In this document: piece by piece, positions 34,301 to 48,749 of the stretch
Position numbering within the stretch: the first letter of the stretch is position 1
Layout of the letters: the number at the start of each line of letters is the position of its first letter
Source: Gordius sp. MW1
Lineage: Eukaryota; Nematomorpha; Gordioida; Gordea; Gordiidae
DNA: 64,000 nt
Assembly (NCBI GenBank): GCA_964036665.1
Contig: OZ038529.1
Span: 15,570,060-15,634,059, forward strand
Direction of reading: 5' to 3'
The notes under the pieces: model-generated
The model's input: only the letters and a program-made list of their open reading frames with translations
Databases searched by the model: none
Told to the model about the DNA's origin: nothing
Made by a program: the position numbers and the translations under genes

Positions 34301-37300
34301 CAAAAATTAAGCATCACGTTGCGATACAACAAACTAATCGCAACAATAAAACGTTGTCTTTTGTCAAATGATAGTTCTCGCAGCTTAAAACCTCTTTTCG
34401 GAAGTCAATCGAGGATAATAGGATTCTCAAATTGGCTTACTTTTATATATTTTTTCATGCTCTATCACATAGAATCGAAAAAAATAAATATTTTTATCTC
34501 AAAATTTTTCACATATTTTTCTTTGAACCGTATTCATCCGATGAAAGTTGTCGTTTTCAGACGTGGTTTCTATGATCCCAAGTAAAAATTTATCAGAATC
34601 TGAAAACTATTACTTTGAAATCATGATCGCATAGAGCCATTTTCAAAAATTAAGCATCACGTTGCGATACAACAAACTAATCGCAACAATAAAACGTTGT
34701 CTTTTGTCAAAATGATAGTTCTCGCAGCTTAAAACCTCTTTTCGGAAGTCAATCGAGGATAATAGGATTCTTAAATTGGCTTACTTTTATATATTTTTTC
34801 ATGCTCTTTCACATAGAATCGAAAAAAATAAATATTTTTACCTCAAAATTTTTCACATATTTTTCTTTGGACCGTATTCATCCGATGAAAGTTGTCGTTT
34901 TCAGACGTGGTTTCTTTGATCCCAAGTAATAATTTATCAGAATCTGAAAACTATTACTTTGAAATCATGATCGCATAATGCATTTTTGAAAAATTAAGCA
35001 CTCACGTTGCGATACAACAAACTAATCGCAACAATAAAACGTTGTCTTTTGTCAAAATGATAGTTCTCGCAGCTTAAAACCTCTTTGCGGAAGTGAATCG
35101 AGGATAATAGGAATCTCAGATTGGCTTACTTTTATATATTTTTTTACGCTCTTTCACATAGAATCGAAAAAAATAAATATTTTTACCTCAAAATTTTTCA
35201 CATATTTTTCTTTGGACCGTATTCATCCGATGAAAGTTGTCGTTTTCAGACGTGGTTTCTTTGATCCCAAGTAATAATTTATCAGAATCTGAAAACTATT
35301 ACTTTGAAATCATGATCGCATAATGCATTTTTGAAAAATTAAGCACTCACGTTGCGATACAACAAACTAATCGCAACAATAAAACGTTGTCTTTTGTCAA
35401 AATGATAGTTCTCGCAGCTTAAAACCTCTTTGCGGAAGTGAATCGAGGATAATAGGATTCTCAGATTGGCTTACTTTTATATATTTTTTTACGCTCTTTC
35501 ACATAGAATCGAAAAAAATAAATATTTTTACCTCAAAATTTTTCACATATTTTTCTTTGAACCGTATTCATCCGATGAAAGTTGTCGTTTTCAGACGTGG
35601 TTTCTATGATCCCAAGTAAAAATTTATCAGAATCTGAAAACTATTACTTTGAAATCATGATCGCATAATGGATTTTTGAAAAATTAAGCATCACGTTGCG
35701 ATACAACAAACTAATCGCAACAATAAAACGTTGTCTTTTGTCAAAATGATAGTTCTCGCAGCTTAAAACCTCTTTTCGGAAGTCAATCGAGGATAATAGG
35801 ATTCTCAAATTGGCTTACTTTTATATATTTTTTCATGCTCTTTCACATAGAATCGAAAAAAATAAATATTTTTACCTCAAAATTTTTCACATATTTTTCT
35901 TTGGACCGTATTCATCCGATGAAAGTTGTCGTTTTCAGACGTGGTTTCTTTGATCCCAAGTAATAATTTATCAGAATCTGAAAACTATTACTTTGAAATC
36001 ATGATCGCATAATGCATTTTTGAAAAATTAAGCACTCACGTTGCGATACAACAAACTAATCGCAACAATAAAACGTTGTCTTTTGTCAAAATGATAGTTC
36101 TCGCAGCTTAAAACCTCTTTGCGGAAGTGAATCGAGGATAATAGGATTCTCAGATTGGCTTACTTTTATATATTTTTTTACGCTCTTTCACATAGAATCG
36201 AAAAAAATAAATATTTTTACCTCAAAATTTTTCACATATTTTTCTTTGAACCGTATTCATCCGATGAAAGTTGTCGTTTTCAGACGTGGTTTCTATGATC
36301 CCAAGTAAAAATTTATCAGAATCTGAAAACTATTACTTTGAAATCATGATCGCATAATGGATTTTTGAAAAATTAAGCATCACGTTGCGATGCAACAAAC
36401 TAATCGCAACAATAAAACGTTGTCTTTTGTCAAAATGATAGTTCTCGCAGCTTAAAACCTCTTTGCGGAAGTGAATCGAGGATAATAGGAATCTCAGATT
36501 GGCTTACTTTTATATATTTTTTTACGCTCTTTCACATAGAATCGAAAAAAATAAATATTTTTACCTCAAAATTTTTCACATATTTTTCTTTGGACCGTAT
36601 TCATCCGATGAAAGTTGTCGTTTTCAGACGTGGTTTCTATGATCCCAAGTAAAAATTTATCAGAATCTGAAAACTATTACTTTGAAATCATGATCGCATA
36701 GAGCCATTTTCAAAAATTAAGCATCACGTTGCGATACAACAAACTAATCGCAACAATAAAACGTTGTCTTTTGTCAAAATGATAGTTCTCGCAGCTTAAA
36801 ACCTCTTTTCGGAAGTCAATCGAGGATAATAGGATTCTTAAATTGGCTTACTTTTATATATTTTTTCATGCTCTTTCACATAGAATCGAAAAAAATAAAT
36901 ATTTTTACCTCAAAATTTTTCACATATTTTTCTTTGGACCGTATTCATCCGATGAAAGTTGTCGTTTTCAGACGTGGTTTCTATGATCCCAAGTAATAAT
37001 TCATCAGAATCTGAAAACTATTACTTTGAAATCATGATCGCATAGAGCCATTTTGAAAAATTAAGCATCACGTTGCGATGCAACAAACTAATCGCAACAA
37101 TAAAACGTTGTCTTTCGTCAAAATGATAGTTCTCGCAGCTTAAAACCTCTTTTCGGAAGTCAATCGAGGATAATAGGATTCTCAAATTGTCTTACTTATA
37201 TATGTTTTTTTATGCTCTTTCACATACTATCGAAAAAAATAAATATTTTTACCTCAAAATTTTTCACATATTTTTCTTTGGACCGTATTCATCCGATGAA

Positions 37301-39310
37301 AGTTGTCGTTTTCAGACGTGGTTTCTATGATCCCAAGTAATAATTTGTCAGAATCTGAAAACTATTACTTTGAAATCATGATCGCAGAATGCATTTTTGA
37401 AAAATTAAGCACTCACGTTGCGATACAACAAACTAATCGCAACAATAAAACGTTGTCTTTTGTCAAAATGATAGTTCTCGCAGCTTAAAACCTCTTTGCG
37501 GAAGTGAATCGAGGATAATAGGATTCTCAGATTGGCTTACTTTTATATATTTTTTTACGCTCTTTCACATAGAATCGAAAAAAATAAATATTTTTACCTC
37601 AAAATTTTTCACATATTTTTCTTTGAACCGTATTCATCCGATGAAAGTTGTCGTTTTCAGACGTGGTTTCTATGATCCCAAGTAAAAATTTATCAGAATC
37701 TGAAAACTATTACTTTGAAATCATGATCGCATAATGGATTTTTGAAAAATTAAGCATCACGTTGCGATACAACAAACTAATCGCAACAATAAAACGTTGT
37801 CTTTTGTCAAAATGATAGTTCTCGCAGCTTAAAACCTCTTTTCGGAAGTCAATCGAGGATAATAGGATTCTCAAATTGGCTTACTTTTATATATTTTTTC
37901 ATGCTCTTTCACATAGAATCGAAAAAAATAAATATTTTTACCTCAAAATTTTTCACATATTTTTCTTTGAACCGTATTCATCCGATGAAAGTTGTCGTTT
38001 TCAGACGTGGTTTCTATGATCCCAAGTAAAAATTTATCAGAATCTGAAAACTATTACTTTGAAATCATGATCGCATAGAGCCATTTTCAAAAATTAAGCA
38101 TCACGTTGCGATACAACAAACTAATCGCAACAATAAAACGTTGTCTTTTGTCAAATGATAGTTCTCGCAGCTTAAAACCTCTTTTCGGAAGACAATCGAG
38201 GATAATAGGAATCTCAGATTGGCTTACTTTTATATATTTTTTTACGCTCTTTCACATAGAATCGAAAAAAATAAATATTTTTACCTCAAAATTTTTCACA
38301 TATTTTTCTTTGGACCGTATTCATCCGATGAAAGTTGTCGTTTTCAGACGTGGTTTCTTTGATCCCAAGTAATAATTTATCAGAATCTGAAAACTATTAC
38401 TTTGAAATCATGATCGCATAATGCATTTTTGAAAAATTAAGCACTCACGTTGCGATACAACAAACTAATCGCAACAATAAAACGTTGTCTTTTGTCAAAA
38501 TGATAGTTCTCGCAGCTTAAAACCTCTTTGCGGAAGTCAATCGAGGATAATAGGATTCTCAAATTGTCTTACTTTTATATATTTTTTTATGCTCTTTCAC
38601 ATACTATCGAAAAAAATAAATATTTTTACCTCAAAATTTTTCACATATTTTTCTTTGAACCGTATTCATCCGATGAAAGTTGTCGTTTTCAGACGTGGTT
38701 TCTATGATCCCAAGTAAAAATTTATCAGAATCAGAAAACTATTACTTTGAAATCATGATCGCATAATGGATTTTTGAAAAATTAAGCATCACGTTGCGAT
38801 ACAACAAACTAATCGCAACAATAAAACGTTGTCTTTTGTCAAAATGATAGTTCTCGCAGCTTAAAACCTCTTTTCGGAAGTCAATCGAGGATAATAGGAT
38901 TCTCAAATTGGCTGACTTTTATATATTTTTTCATGCTCTTTCACATAGAATCGAAAAAAATAAATATTTTTACCTCAAAATTTTTCACATATTTTTCTTT
39001 GAACCGTATTCATCCGATGAAAGTTGTCGTTTTCAGACGTGGTTTCTATGATCCCAAGTAAAAATTTATCAGAATCTGAAAACTATTACTTTGAAATCAT
39101 GATCGCATAGAGCCATTTTCAAAAATTAAGCATCACGTTGCGATACAACAAACTAATCGCAACAATAAAACGTTGTCTTTTGTCAAATGATAGTTCTCGC
39201 AGCTTAAAACCTCTTTTCGGAAGTCAATCGAGGATAATAGGATTCTCAAATTGGCTTACTTTTATATATTTTTTCATGCTCTATCACATAGAATCGAAAA
39301 AAATAAATAT
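25377..39310 (+). repeat. 14-mer higher-order repeat, period 4819 bp, about 2.9 copies
   Basis: Approximate units are 25377-30195, 30196-35014 and 35015-39310. Marker sites repeat at exactly 4819 bp. Examples are the GATCGCAGAATGCA monomer starting its frame at 27665, 32484 and 37303, the one-base-deleted TCAAATGATAG at 28515 and 33334, TTACTTATATATG near 27556, 32375 and 37194, and GAAGACAATCG. I saw no difference between units 1 and 2 in the parts I compared. Unit 3 has GGCTGACTTTT near 38912 where the others have GGCTTACTTTT. Some sub-segments inside a unit repeat at 6 monomers. Confidence 0.92.
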
Positions 39311-41725
39311 TTTTACCTCAAAATTTTTCACATATTTTTCTTTCAACCGTATACATCCGCTGAAAGTTGTCGTTTTCAGACGTGGTTTCCATGATAAAAG
39401 TAAAAATTTATCAGAATCTGAAAACTATTACTTTGAAATCATGATCGCATAATGGATTTTTGAAAAATTAAGCATCACGTTGCGATACAACAAACTAATC
39501 GCAACAATAAAACGTTGTCTTTTGTCAAAATGATTGTTCTCGCAGCTTAAAACCTCTTTGCGGAAGTCAATTGAGGATAATAGGATTCTCAAATTGGCTT
39601 ATTTTTATATATTTTTTTACGCTCTTTCACATAGAATCGAAAAAAATAAATATTTTTATCTCAAAATTTTTCACATATTTTTCTTTGGACCGTATTCATC
39701 CGATGAAAGTTGTCGTTTTCAGACGTGGTTTCTATGATCCCAAGTAATAATTTGTCAGAATCTGAAAACTATTACTTTGAAATCATGATCGCAGAATGCA
39801 TTTTTGAAAAATTAAGCACTCACGTTGCGATACAACAAACTAATCGCAACAATAAAACGTTGTCTTTTGTCAAAATGATAGTTCTCGCAGCTTAAAACCT
39901 CTTTGCGGAAGTGAATCGAGGATAATAGGATTCTCAGATTGGCTTACTTTTATATATTTTTTTACGCTCTTTCACATAGAATCGAAAAAAATAAATATTT
40001 TTACCTCAAAATTTTTCACATATTTTTCTTTGAACCGTATTCATCCGATGAAAGTTGTCGTTTTCAGACGTGGTTTCTATGATCCCAAGTAAAAATTTAT
40101 CAGAATCTGAAAACTATTACTTTGAAATCATGATCGCATAATGGATTTTTGAAAAATTAAGCATCACGTTGCGATACAACAAACTAATCGCAACAATAAA
40201 ACGTTGTCTTTTGTCAAAATGATAGTTCTCGCAGCTTAAAACCTCTTTTCGGAAGTCAATCGAGGATAATAGGATTCTCAAATTGGCTTACTTTTATATA
40301 TTTTTTCATGCTCTTTCACATAGAATCGAAAAAAATAAATATTTTTACCTCAAAATTTTTCACATATTTTTCTTTGGACCGTATTCATCCGATGAAAGTT
40401 GTCGTTTTCAGACGTGGTTTCTTTGATCCCAAGTAATAATTTATCAGAATCTGAAAACTATTACTTTGAAATCATGATCGCATAATGCATTTTTGAAAAA
40501 TTAAGCACTCACGTTGCGATACAACAAACTAATCGCAACAATAAAACGTTGTCTTTTGTCAAAATGATAGTTCTCGCAGCTTAAAACCTCTTTGCGGAAG
40601 TGAATCGAGGATAATAGGATTCTCAGATTGGCTTACTTTTATATATTTTTTTACGCTCTTTCACATAGAATCGAAAAAAATAAATATTTTTACCTCAAAA
40701 TTTTTCACATATTTTTCTTTGAACCGTATTCATCCGATGAAAGTTGTCGTTTTCAGACGTGGTTTCTATGATCCCAAGTAAAAATTTATCAGAATCTGAA
40801 AACTATTACTTTGAAATCATGATCGCATAATGGATTTTTGAAAAATTAAGCATCACGTTGCGATGCAACAAACTAATCGCAACAATAAAACGTTGTCTTT
40901 TGTCAAAATGATAGTTCTCGCAGCTTAAAACCTCTTTGCGGAAGTGAATCGAGGATAATAGGAATCTCAGATTGGCTTACTTTTATATATTTTTTTACGC
41001 TCTTTCACATAGAATCGAAAAAAATAAATATTTTTACCTCAAAATTTTTCACATATTTTTCTTTGGACCGTATTCATCCGATGAAAGTTGTCGTTTTCAG
41101 ACGTGGTTTCTATGATCCCAAGTAAAAATTTATCAGAATCTGAAAACTATTACTTTGAAATCATGATCGCATAGAGCCATTTTCAAAAATTAAGCATCAC
41201 GTTGCGATACAACAAACTAATCGCAACAATAAAACGTTGTCTTTTGTCAAAATGATAGTTCTCGCAGCTTAAAACCTCTTTTCGGAAGTCAATCGAGGAT
41301 AATAGGATTCTTAAATTGGCTTACTTTTATATATTTTTTCATGCTCTTTCACATAGAATCGAAAAAAATAAATATTTTTACCTCAAAATTTTTCACATAT
41401 TTTTCTTTGGACCGTATTCATCCGATGAAAGTTGTCGTTTTCAGACGTGGTTTCTATGATCCCAAGTAATAATTCATCAGAATCTGAAAACTATTACTTT
41501 GAAATCATGATCGCATAGAGCCATTTTGAAAAATTAAGCATCACGTTGCGATGCAACAAACTAATCGCAACAATAAAACGTTGTCTTTCGTCAAAATGAT
41601 AGTTCTCGCAGCTTAAAACCTCTTTTAGGAAGTCAATCGAGGATAATAGGATTCTCAAATTGTCTTACTTATATATGTTTTTTTATGCTCTTTCACATAC
41701 TATCGAAAAAAATAAATATTTTTAC
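39310..41725 (+). repeat. Mosaic segment; 13-mer period (4473 bp)
   Basis: The third 14-mer unit breaks off near 39310-39344, where TTTCAACCGTATACATCCGCTG appears. From about 39.77 kb the order matches 35.30 kb onward at an offset of 4473 bp (13 monomers), so one monomer fewer than the 14-mer. A unique CTTTTAGGAAG change lies near 41625. This is a recombination joint between related units. Confidence 0.8.
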
Positions 41726-44700
41726 CTCAAAATTTTTCACATATTTTTCTTTGGACCGTATTCATCCGATGAAAGTTGTCGTTTTCAGACGTGGTTTCTA
41801 TGATCCCAAGTAATAATTTGTCAGAATCTGAAAACTATTACTTTGAAATCATGATCGCAGAATGCATTTTTGAAAAATTAAGCACTCACGTTGCGATACA
41901 ACAAACTAATCGCAACAATAAAACGTTGTCTTTTGTCAAAATGATAGTTCTCGCAGCTTAAAACCTCTTTGCGGAAGTGAATCGAGGATAATAGGATTCT
42001 CAGATTGGCTTACTTTTATATATTTTTTTACGCTCTTTCACATAGAATCGAAAAAAATAAATATTTTTACCTCAAAATTTTTCACATATTTTTCTTTGAA
42101 CCGTATTCATCCGATGAAAGTTGTCGTTTTCAGACGTGGTTTCTATGATCCCAAGTAAAAATTTATCAGAATCTGAAAACTATTACTTTGAAATCATGAT
42201 CGCATAATGGATTTTTGAAAAATTAAGCATCACGTTGCGATACAACAAACTAATCGCAACAATAAAACGTTGTCTTTTGTCAAAATGATAGTTCTCGCAG
42301 CTTAAAACCTCTTTTCGGAAGTCAATCGAGGATAATAGGATTCTCAAATTGGCTTACTTTTATATATTTTTTCATGCTCTTTCACATAGAATCGAAAAAA
42401 ATAAATATTTTTACCTCAAAATTTTTCACATATTTTTCTTTGAACCGTATTCATCCGATGAAAGTTGTCGTTTTCAGACGTGGTTTCTATGATCCCAAGT
42501 AAAAATTTATCAGAATCTGAAAACTATTACTTTGAAATCATGATCGCATAGAGCCATTTTCAAAAATTAAGCATCACGTTGCGATACAACAAACTAATCG
42601 CAACAATAAAACGTTGTCTTTTGTCAAATGATAGTTCTCGCAGCTTAAAACCTCTTTTCGGAAGACAATCGAGGATAATAGGAATCTCAGATTGGCTTAC
42701 TTTTATATATTTTTTTACGCTCTTTCACATAGAATCGAAAAAAATAAATATTTTTACCTCAAAATTTTTCACATATTTTTCTTTGGACCGTATTCATCCG
42801 ATGAAAGTTGTCGTTTTCAGACGTGGTTTCTTTGATCCCAAGTAATAATTTATCAGAATCTGAAAACTATTACTTTGAAATCATGATCGCATAATGCATT
42901 TTTGAAAAATTAAGCACTCACGTTGCGATACAACAAACTAATCGCAACAATAAAACGTTGTCTTTTGTCAAAATGATAGTTCTCGCAGCTTAAAACCTCT
43001 TTGCGGAAGTCAATCGAGGATAATAGGATTCTCAAATTGTCTTACTTTTATATATTTTTTTATGCTCTTTCACATACTATCGAAAAAAATAAATATTTTT
43101 ACCTCAAAATTTTTCACATATTTTTCTTTGAACCGTATTCATCCGATGAAAGTTGTCGTTTTCAGACGTGGTTTCTATGATCCCAAGTAAAAATTTATCA
43201 GAATCAGAAAACTATTACTTTGAAATCATGATCGCATAATGGATTTTTGAAAAATTAAGCATCACGTTGCGATACAACAAACTAATCGCAACAATAAAAC
43301 GTTGTCTTTTGTCAAAATGATAGTTCTCGCAGCTTAAAACCTCTTTTCGGAAGTCAATCGAGGATAATAGGATTCTCAAATTGGCTTACTTTTATATATT
43401 TTTTCATGCTCTTTCACATAGAATCGAAAAAAATAAATATTTTTACCTCAAAATTTTTCACATATTTTTCTTTGAACCGTATTCATCCGATGAAAGTTGT
43501 CGTTTTCAGACGTGGTTTCTATGATCCCAAGTAAAAATTTATCAGAATCTGAAAACTATTACTTTGAAATCATGATCGCATAGAGCCATTTTCAAAAATT
43601 AAGCATCACGTTGCGATACAACAAACTAATCGCAACAATAAAACGTTGTCTTTTGTCAAATGATAGTTCTCGCAGCTTAAAACCTCTTTTCGGAAGTCAA
43701 TCGAGGATAATAGGATTCTCAAATTGGCTTACTTTTATATATTTTTTCATGCTCTATCACATAGAATCGAAAAAAATAAATATTTTTACCTCAAAATTTT
43801 TCACATATTTTTCTTTCAACCGTATACATCCGCTGAAAGTTGTCGTTTTCAGACGTGGTTTCCATGATAAAAGTAAAAATTTATCAGAATCTGAAAACTA
43901 TTACTTTGAAATCATGATCGCATAATGGATTTTTGAAAAATTAAGCATCACGTTGCGATACAACAAACTAATCGCAACAATAAAACGTTGTCTTTTGTCA
44001 AAATGATTGTTCTCGCAGCTTAAAACCTCTTTGCGGAAGTCAATTGAGGATAATAGGATTCTCAAATTGGCTTATTTTTATATATTTTTTTACGCTCTTT
44101 CACATAGAATCGAAAAAAATAAATATTTTTATCTCAAAATTTTTCACATATTTTTCTTTGGACCGTATTCATCCGATGAAAGTTGTCGTTTTCAGACGTG
44201 GTTTCTATGATCCCAAGTAATAATTTGTCAGAATCTGAAAACTATTACTTTGAAATCATGATCGCAGAATGCATTTTTGAAAAATTAAGCACTCACGTTG
44301 CGATACAACAAACTAATCGCAACAATAAAACGTTGTCTTTTGTCAAAATGATAGTTCTCGCAGCTTAAAACCTCTTTGCGGAAGTGAATCGAGGATAATA
44401 GGATTCTCAGATTGGCTTACTTTTATATATTTTTTTACGCTCTTTCACATAGAATCGAAAAAAATAAATATTTTTACCTCAAAATTTTTCACATATTTTT
44501 CTTTGAACCGTATTCATCCGATGAAAGTTGTCGTTTTCAGACGTGGTTTCTATGATCCCAAGTAAAAATTTATCAGAATCTGAAAACTATTACTTTGAAA
44601 TCATGATCGCATAATGGATTTTTGAAAAATTAAGCATCACGTTGCGATACAACAAACTAATCGCAACAATAAAACGTTGTCTTTTGTCAAAATGATAGTT

Positions 44701-46290
44701 CTCGCAGCTTAAAACCTCTTTTCGGAAGTCAATCGAGGATAATAGGATTCTCAAATTGGCTTACTTTTATATATTTTTTCATGCTCTTTCACATAGAATC
44801 GAAAAAAATAAATATTTTTACCTCAAAATTTTTCACATATTTTTCTTTGAACCGTATTCATCCGATGAAAGTTGTCGTTTTCAGACGTGGTTTCTATGAT
44901 CCCAAGTAAAAATTTATCAGAATCTGAAAACTATTACTTTGAAATCATGATCGCATAGAGCCATTTTCAAAAATTAAGCATCACGTTGCGATACAACAAA
45001 CTAATCGCAACAATAAAACGTTGTCTTTTGTCAAATGATAGTTCTCGCAGCTTAAAACCTCTTTTCGGAAGACAATCGAGGATAATAGGAATCTCAGATT
45101 GGCTTACTTTTATATATTTTTTTACGCTCTTTCACATAGAATCGAAAAAAATAAATATTTTTACCTCAAAATTTTTCACATATTTTTCTTTGGACCGTAT
45201 TCATCCGATGAAAGTTGTCGTTTTCAGACGTGGTTTCTTTGATCCCAAGTAATAATTTATCAGAATCTGAAAACTATTACTTTGAAATCATGATCGCATA
45301 ATGCATTTTTGAAAAATTAAGCACTCACGTTGCGATACAACAAACTAATCGCAACAATAAAACGTTGTCTTTTGTCAAAATGATAGTTCTCGCAGCTTAA
45401 AACCTCTTTGCGGAAGTCAATCGAGGATAATAGGATTCTCAAATTGTCTTACTTTTATATATTTTTTTATGCTCTTTCACATACTATCGAAAAAAATAAA
45501 TATTTTTACCTCAAAATTTTTCACATATTTTTCTTTGAACCGTATTCATCCGATGAAAGTTGTCGTTTTCAGACGTGGTTTCTATGATCCCAAGTAAAAA
45601 TTTATCAGAATCAGAAAACTATTACTTTGAAATCATGATCGCATAATGGATTTTTGAAAAATTAAGCATCACGTTGCGATACAACAAACTAATCGCAACA
45701 ATAAAACGTTGTCTTTTGTCAAAATGATAGTTCTCGCAGCTTAAAACCTCTTTTCGGAAGTCAATCGAGGATAATAGGATTCTCAAATTGGCTTACTTTT
45801 ATATATTTTTTCATGCTCTTTCACATAGAATCGAAAAAAATAAATATTTTTACCTCAAAATTTTTCACATATTTTTCTTTGAACCGTATTCATCCGATGA
45901 AAGTTGTCGTTTTCAGACGTGGTTTCTATGATCCCAAGTAAAAATTTATCAGAATCTGAAAACTATTACTTTGAAATCATGATCGCATAGAGCCATTTTC
46001 AAAAATTAAGCATCACGTTGCGATACAACAAACTAATCGCAACAATAAAACGTTGTCTTTTGTCAAATGATAGTTCTCGCAGCTTAAAACCTCTTTTCGG
46101 AAGTCAATCGAGGATAATAGGATTCTCAAATTGGCTTACTTTTATATATTTTTTCATGCTCTATCACATAGAATCGAAAAAAATAAATATTTTTACCTCA
46201 AAATTTTTCACATATTTTTCTTTCAACCGTATACATCCGCTGAAAGTTGTCGTTTTCAGACGTGGTTTCCATGATAAAAGTAAAAATTTA
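41725..46290 (+). repeat. 7-mer higher-order repeat, period 2407 bp, about 1.9 copies
   Basis: Units run about 41725-44131 and 44132-46290. They share the GATCGCAGAATGCA monomer (frames from 41776 and 44183), GAAGACAATCG, the TCAAATGATAG deletion and the distinctive TATACATCCGCTG/CCATGATAAAAG monomer (about 43826 and 46233, also 39352). The same seven-monomer series makes up 37303-39710. It ends at GAATCAGAAAAC near 46293. Confidence 0.88.
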
Positions 46291-46589
46291 TCAGAATCAG
46301 AAAACTATTACTTTGAAATCATGATCGCATAATGCATTTTTGAAAAATTAAGCACTCACGTTGCGATACAACAAACTAATCGCAACAATAAAACGTTGTC
46401 TTTTGTCAAAATGTTAGTTCTCGCAGCTTAAAACCTCTTTGCGGAAGTCAATCGAGGATAATAGGGTTCTCAAATTGGCTTACTTTTATATATTTTTTTA
46501 CGCTCTTTCACATAGAATCGAAAAAAATAAATATTTTTACCTCAAAATTTTTCACATATTTTTCTTTGGACCGTATTCATCCGATGAAA

Positions 46590-48420
46590 GTTGTCGTTTT
46601 CAGACGTGGTTTCTATGATCCCAAGTAATAATTTGTCAGAATCTGAAAACTATTACTTTGAAATCATGATCGCAGAATGCATTTTTGAAAAATTAAGCAC
46701 TCACGTTGCGATACAACAAACTAATCGCAACAATAAAACGTTGTCTTTTGTCAAAATGATAGTTCTCGCAGCTTAAAACCTCTTTGCGGAAGTGAATCGA
46801 GGATAATAGGATTCTCAGATTGGCTTACTTTTATATATTTTTTTACGCTCTTTCACATAGAATCGAAAAAAATAAATATTTTTACCTCAAAATTTTTCAC
46901 ATATTTTTCTTTCAACCGTATGCATCCGATGAGGTTGTCGTTTTCAGACGTGGTTTCCATGATAAAAAGTAAAAATTTATCAGAATCAGAAAACTATTAC
47001 TTTGAAATCATGATCGCATAATGCATTTTTGAAAAATTAAGCACTCACGTTGCGATACAACAAACTAATCGCAACAATAAAACGTTGTCTTTTGTCAAAA
47101 TGATAGTTCTCGCAGCTTAAAACCTCTTTGCGGAAGTCAATCGAGGATAATAGGATTCTCAAATTGGCTTACTTTTATATATTTTTTTACGCTCTTTCAC
47201 ATAGAATCGAAAAAAATAAATATTTTTACCTCAAAATTTTTCACATATTTTTCTTTGGACCGTATTCATCCGATGAAAGTTGTCGTTTTCAGACGTGGTT
47301 TCTATGATCCCAAGTAATAATTTATCAGAATCTGAAAATTATTACTTTGAAATCATGATCGCATAGAGCCATTTTGAAAAATTAAGCATCACGTTGCGAT
47401 GCAACAAACTAATCGCAACAATAAAACGTTGTCTTTTGTCAAAATGATAGTTCTCGCAGCTTAAAACCTCTTTTCGGAAGTCAATCGAGGATAATAGGAT
47501 TCTCAAATTGGCTTACTTTTATATATTTTTTCATGCTCTTTCACATACTATCGAAAAAAATAAATATTTTTACCTCAAAATTTTTTACATATTTTCTTTG
47601 AACCGTATTCATCCGATGAAAGTTGTCGTTTTCAGACGTGGTTTCTATGATCCCAAGTAAAAATTTATCAGAATCTGAAAACTATTACTTTGAAATCATG
47701 ATCGCATAATGCATTTTTGAAAAATTAAGCACTCACGTTGCGATACAACAAACTAATCGCAACAATAAAACGTTGTCTTTTGTCAAAATGATAGTTCTCG
47801 CAGCTTAAAACCTCTTTGCGGAAGTCAATCGAGGATAATAGGATTCTCAAATTGGGTTACTTTTATATATTTTTTTACGCTCTTTCACATACTATCGAAA
47901 AAAATAAATATTTTTACCTCAAAATTTTTCACATATTTTTCTTTGAACCGTATTCATCCGATGAAAGTTGTCGTTTTCCGACGTGGTTTCTATGATCCCA
48001 AGTAATAATTTGTCAGAATCTGAAAACTATTACTTTGAAATCATGATCGCAGAATGCATTTTTGAAAAATTAAGCACTCACGTTGAGATACAACAAACTA
48101 ATCGCAACAATAAAACGTTGTCTTTTGTCAAAATGATAGTTCTCGCAGCTTAAAACCTCTTTCCGGAAGTGAATCGAGGATAATAGGATTCTCAGATTGG
48201 CTTACTTTTATATATTTTTTTACGCTCTTTCACATAGAATCGAAAAAAATAAATATTTTTACCTCAAAATTTTTCACATATTTTTCTTTCAACCGTATGC
48301 ATCGGATGAGGTTGTCGTTTTCAGACGTGGTTTCCATGACAAAAAGTAAAAATTTATCAGAATCAGAAAACTATTACTTTGAAATCATGATCGCATAATG
48401 CATTTTTGAAAAATTAAGCA
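46590..48420 (+). repeat. 4-mer satellite unit, period 1377 bp, partly duplicated
   Basis: The GATCGCAGAATGCA monomer starts at 46591 and 47968. Each is followed by a monomer with the 4-bp loss CGATGAGGTTGTCG or GGATGAGGTTGTCG (about 46927 and 48304). Only about 1.3 copies are present, with more point differences than in the 14-mer. Confidence 0.75.
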
Positions 48421-48749
48421 CTCACGTTGCGATACAACAAACTAATCGCAACAATAAAACGTTGTCTTTTGTCAAAATGATAGTTCTCGCAGCTTAAAAC
48501 CTCTTTCCGGAAGTCAATCGAGGATAATAGGATTTTCAAATTGGCTTACTTTTATATATTTTTTCACGCTCTTTCACATACTATCGAAAAAAATAAATAT
48601 TTTTACCTCAAAATTTTTCTCATATTTTTCTTTGAACCGTATTCATCCGATGAAAGTTGTCGTTTTCAGACGTGGATTCTATGATCCCAAGTAAAAATTT
48701 ATGAGAATCTGAAAACTATTACTTTGAAATCATGATCGCATAGAGCCAT

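Noticed and set aside
39138-39452. Recurring 60-104 codon frames in the satellite, such as the plus-strand frame here and the one-base-deleted versions at 28468, 29500, 33287 and 43611
   Set aside because: They are the satellite monomer translated. They recur at monomer or HOR spacing and change length and frame with single-base indels. They show no domain, and they appear on both strands.
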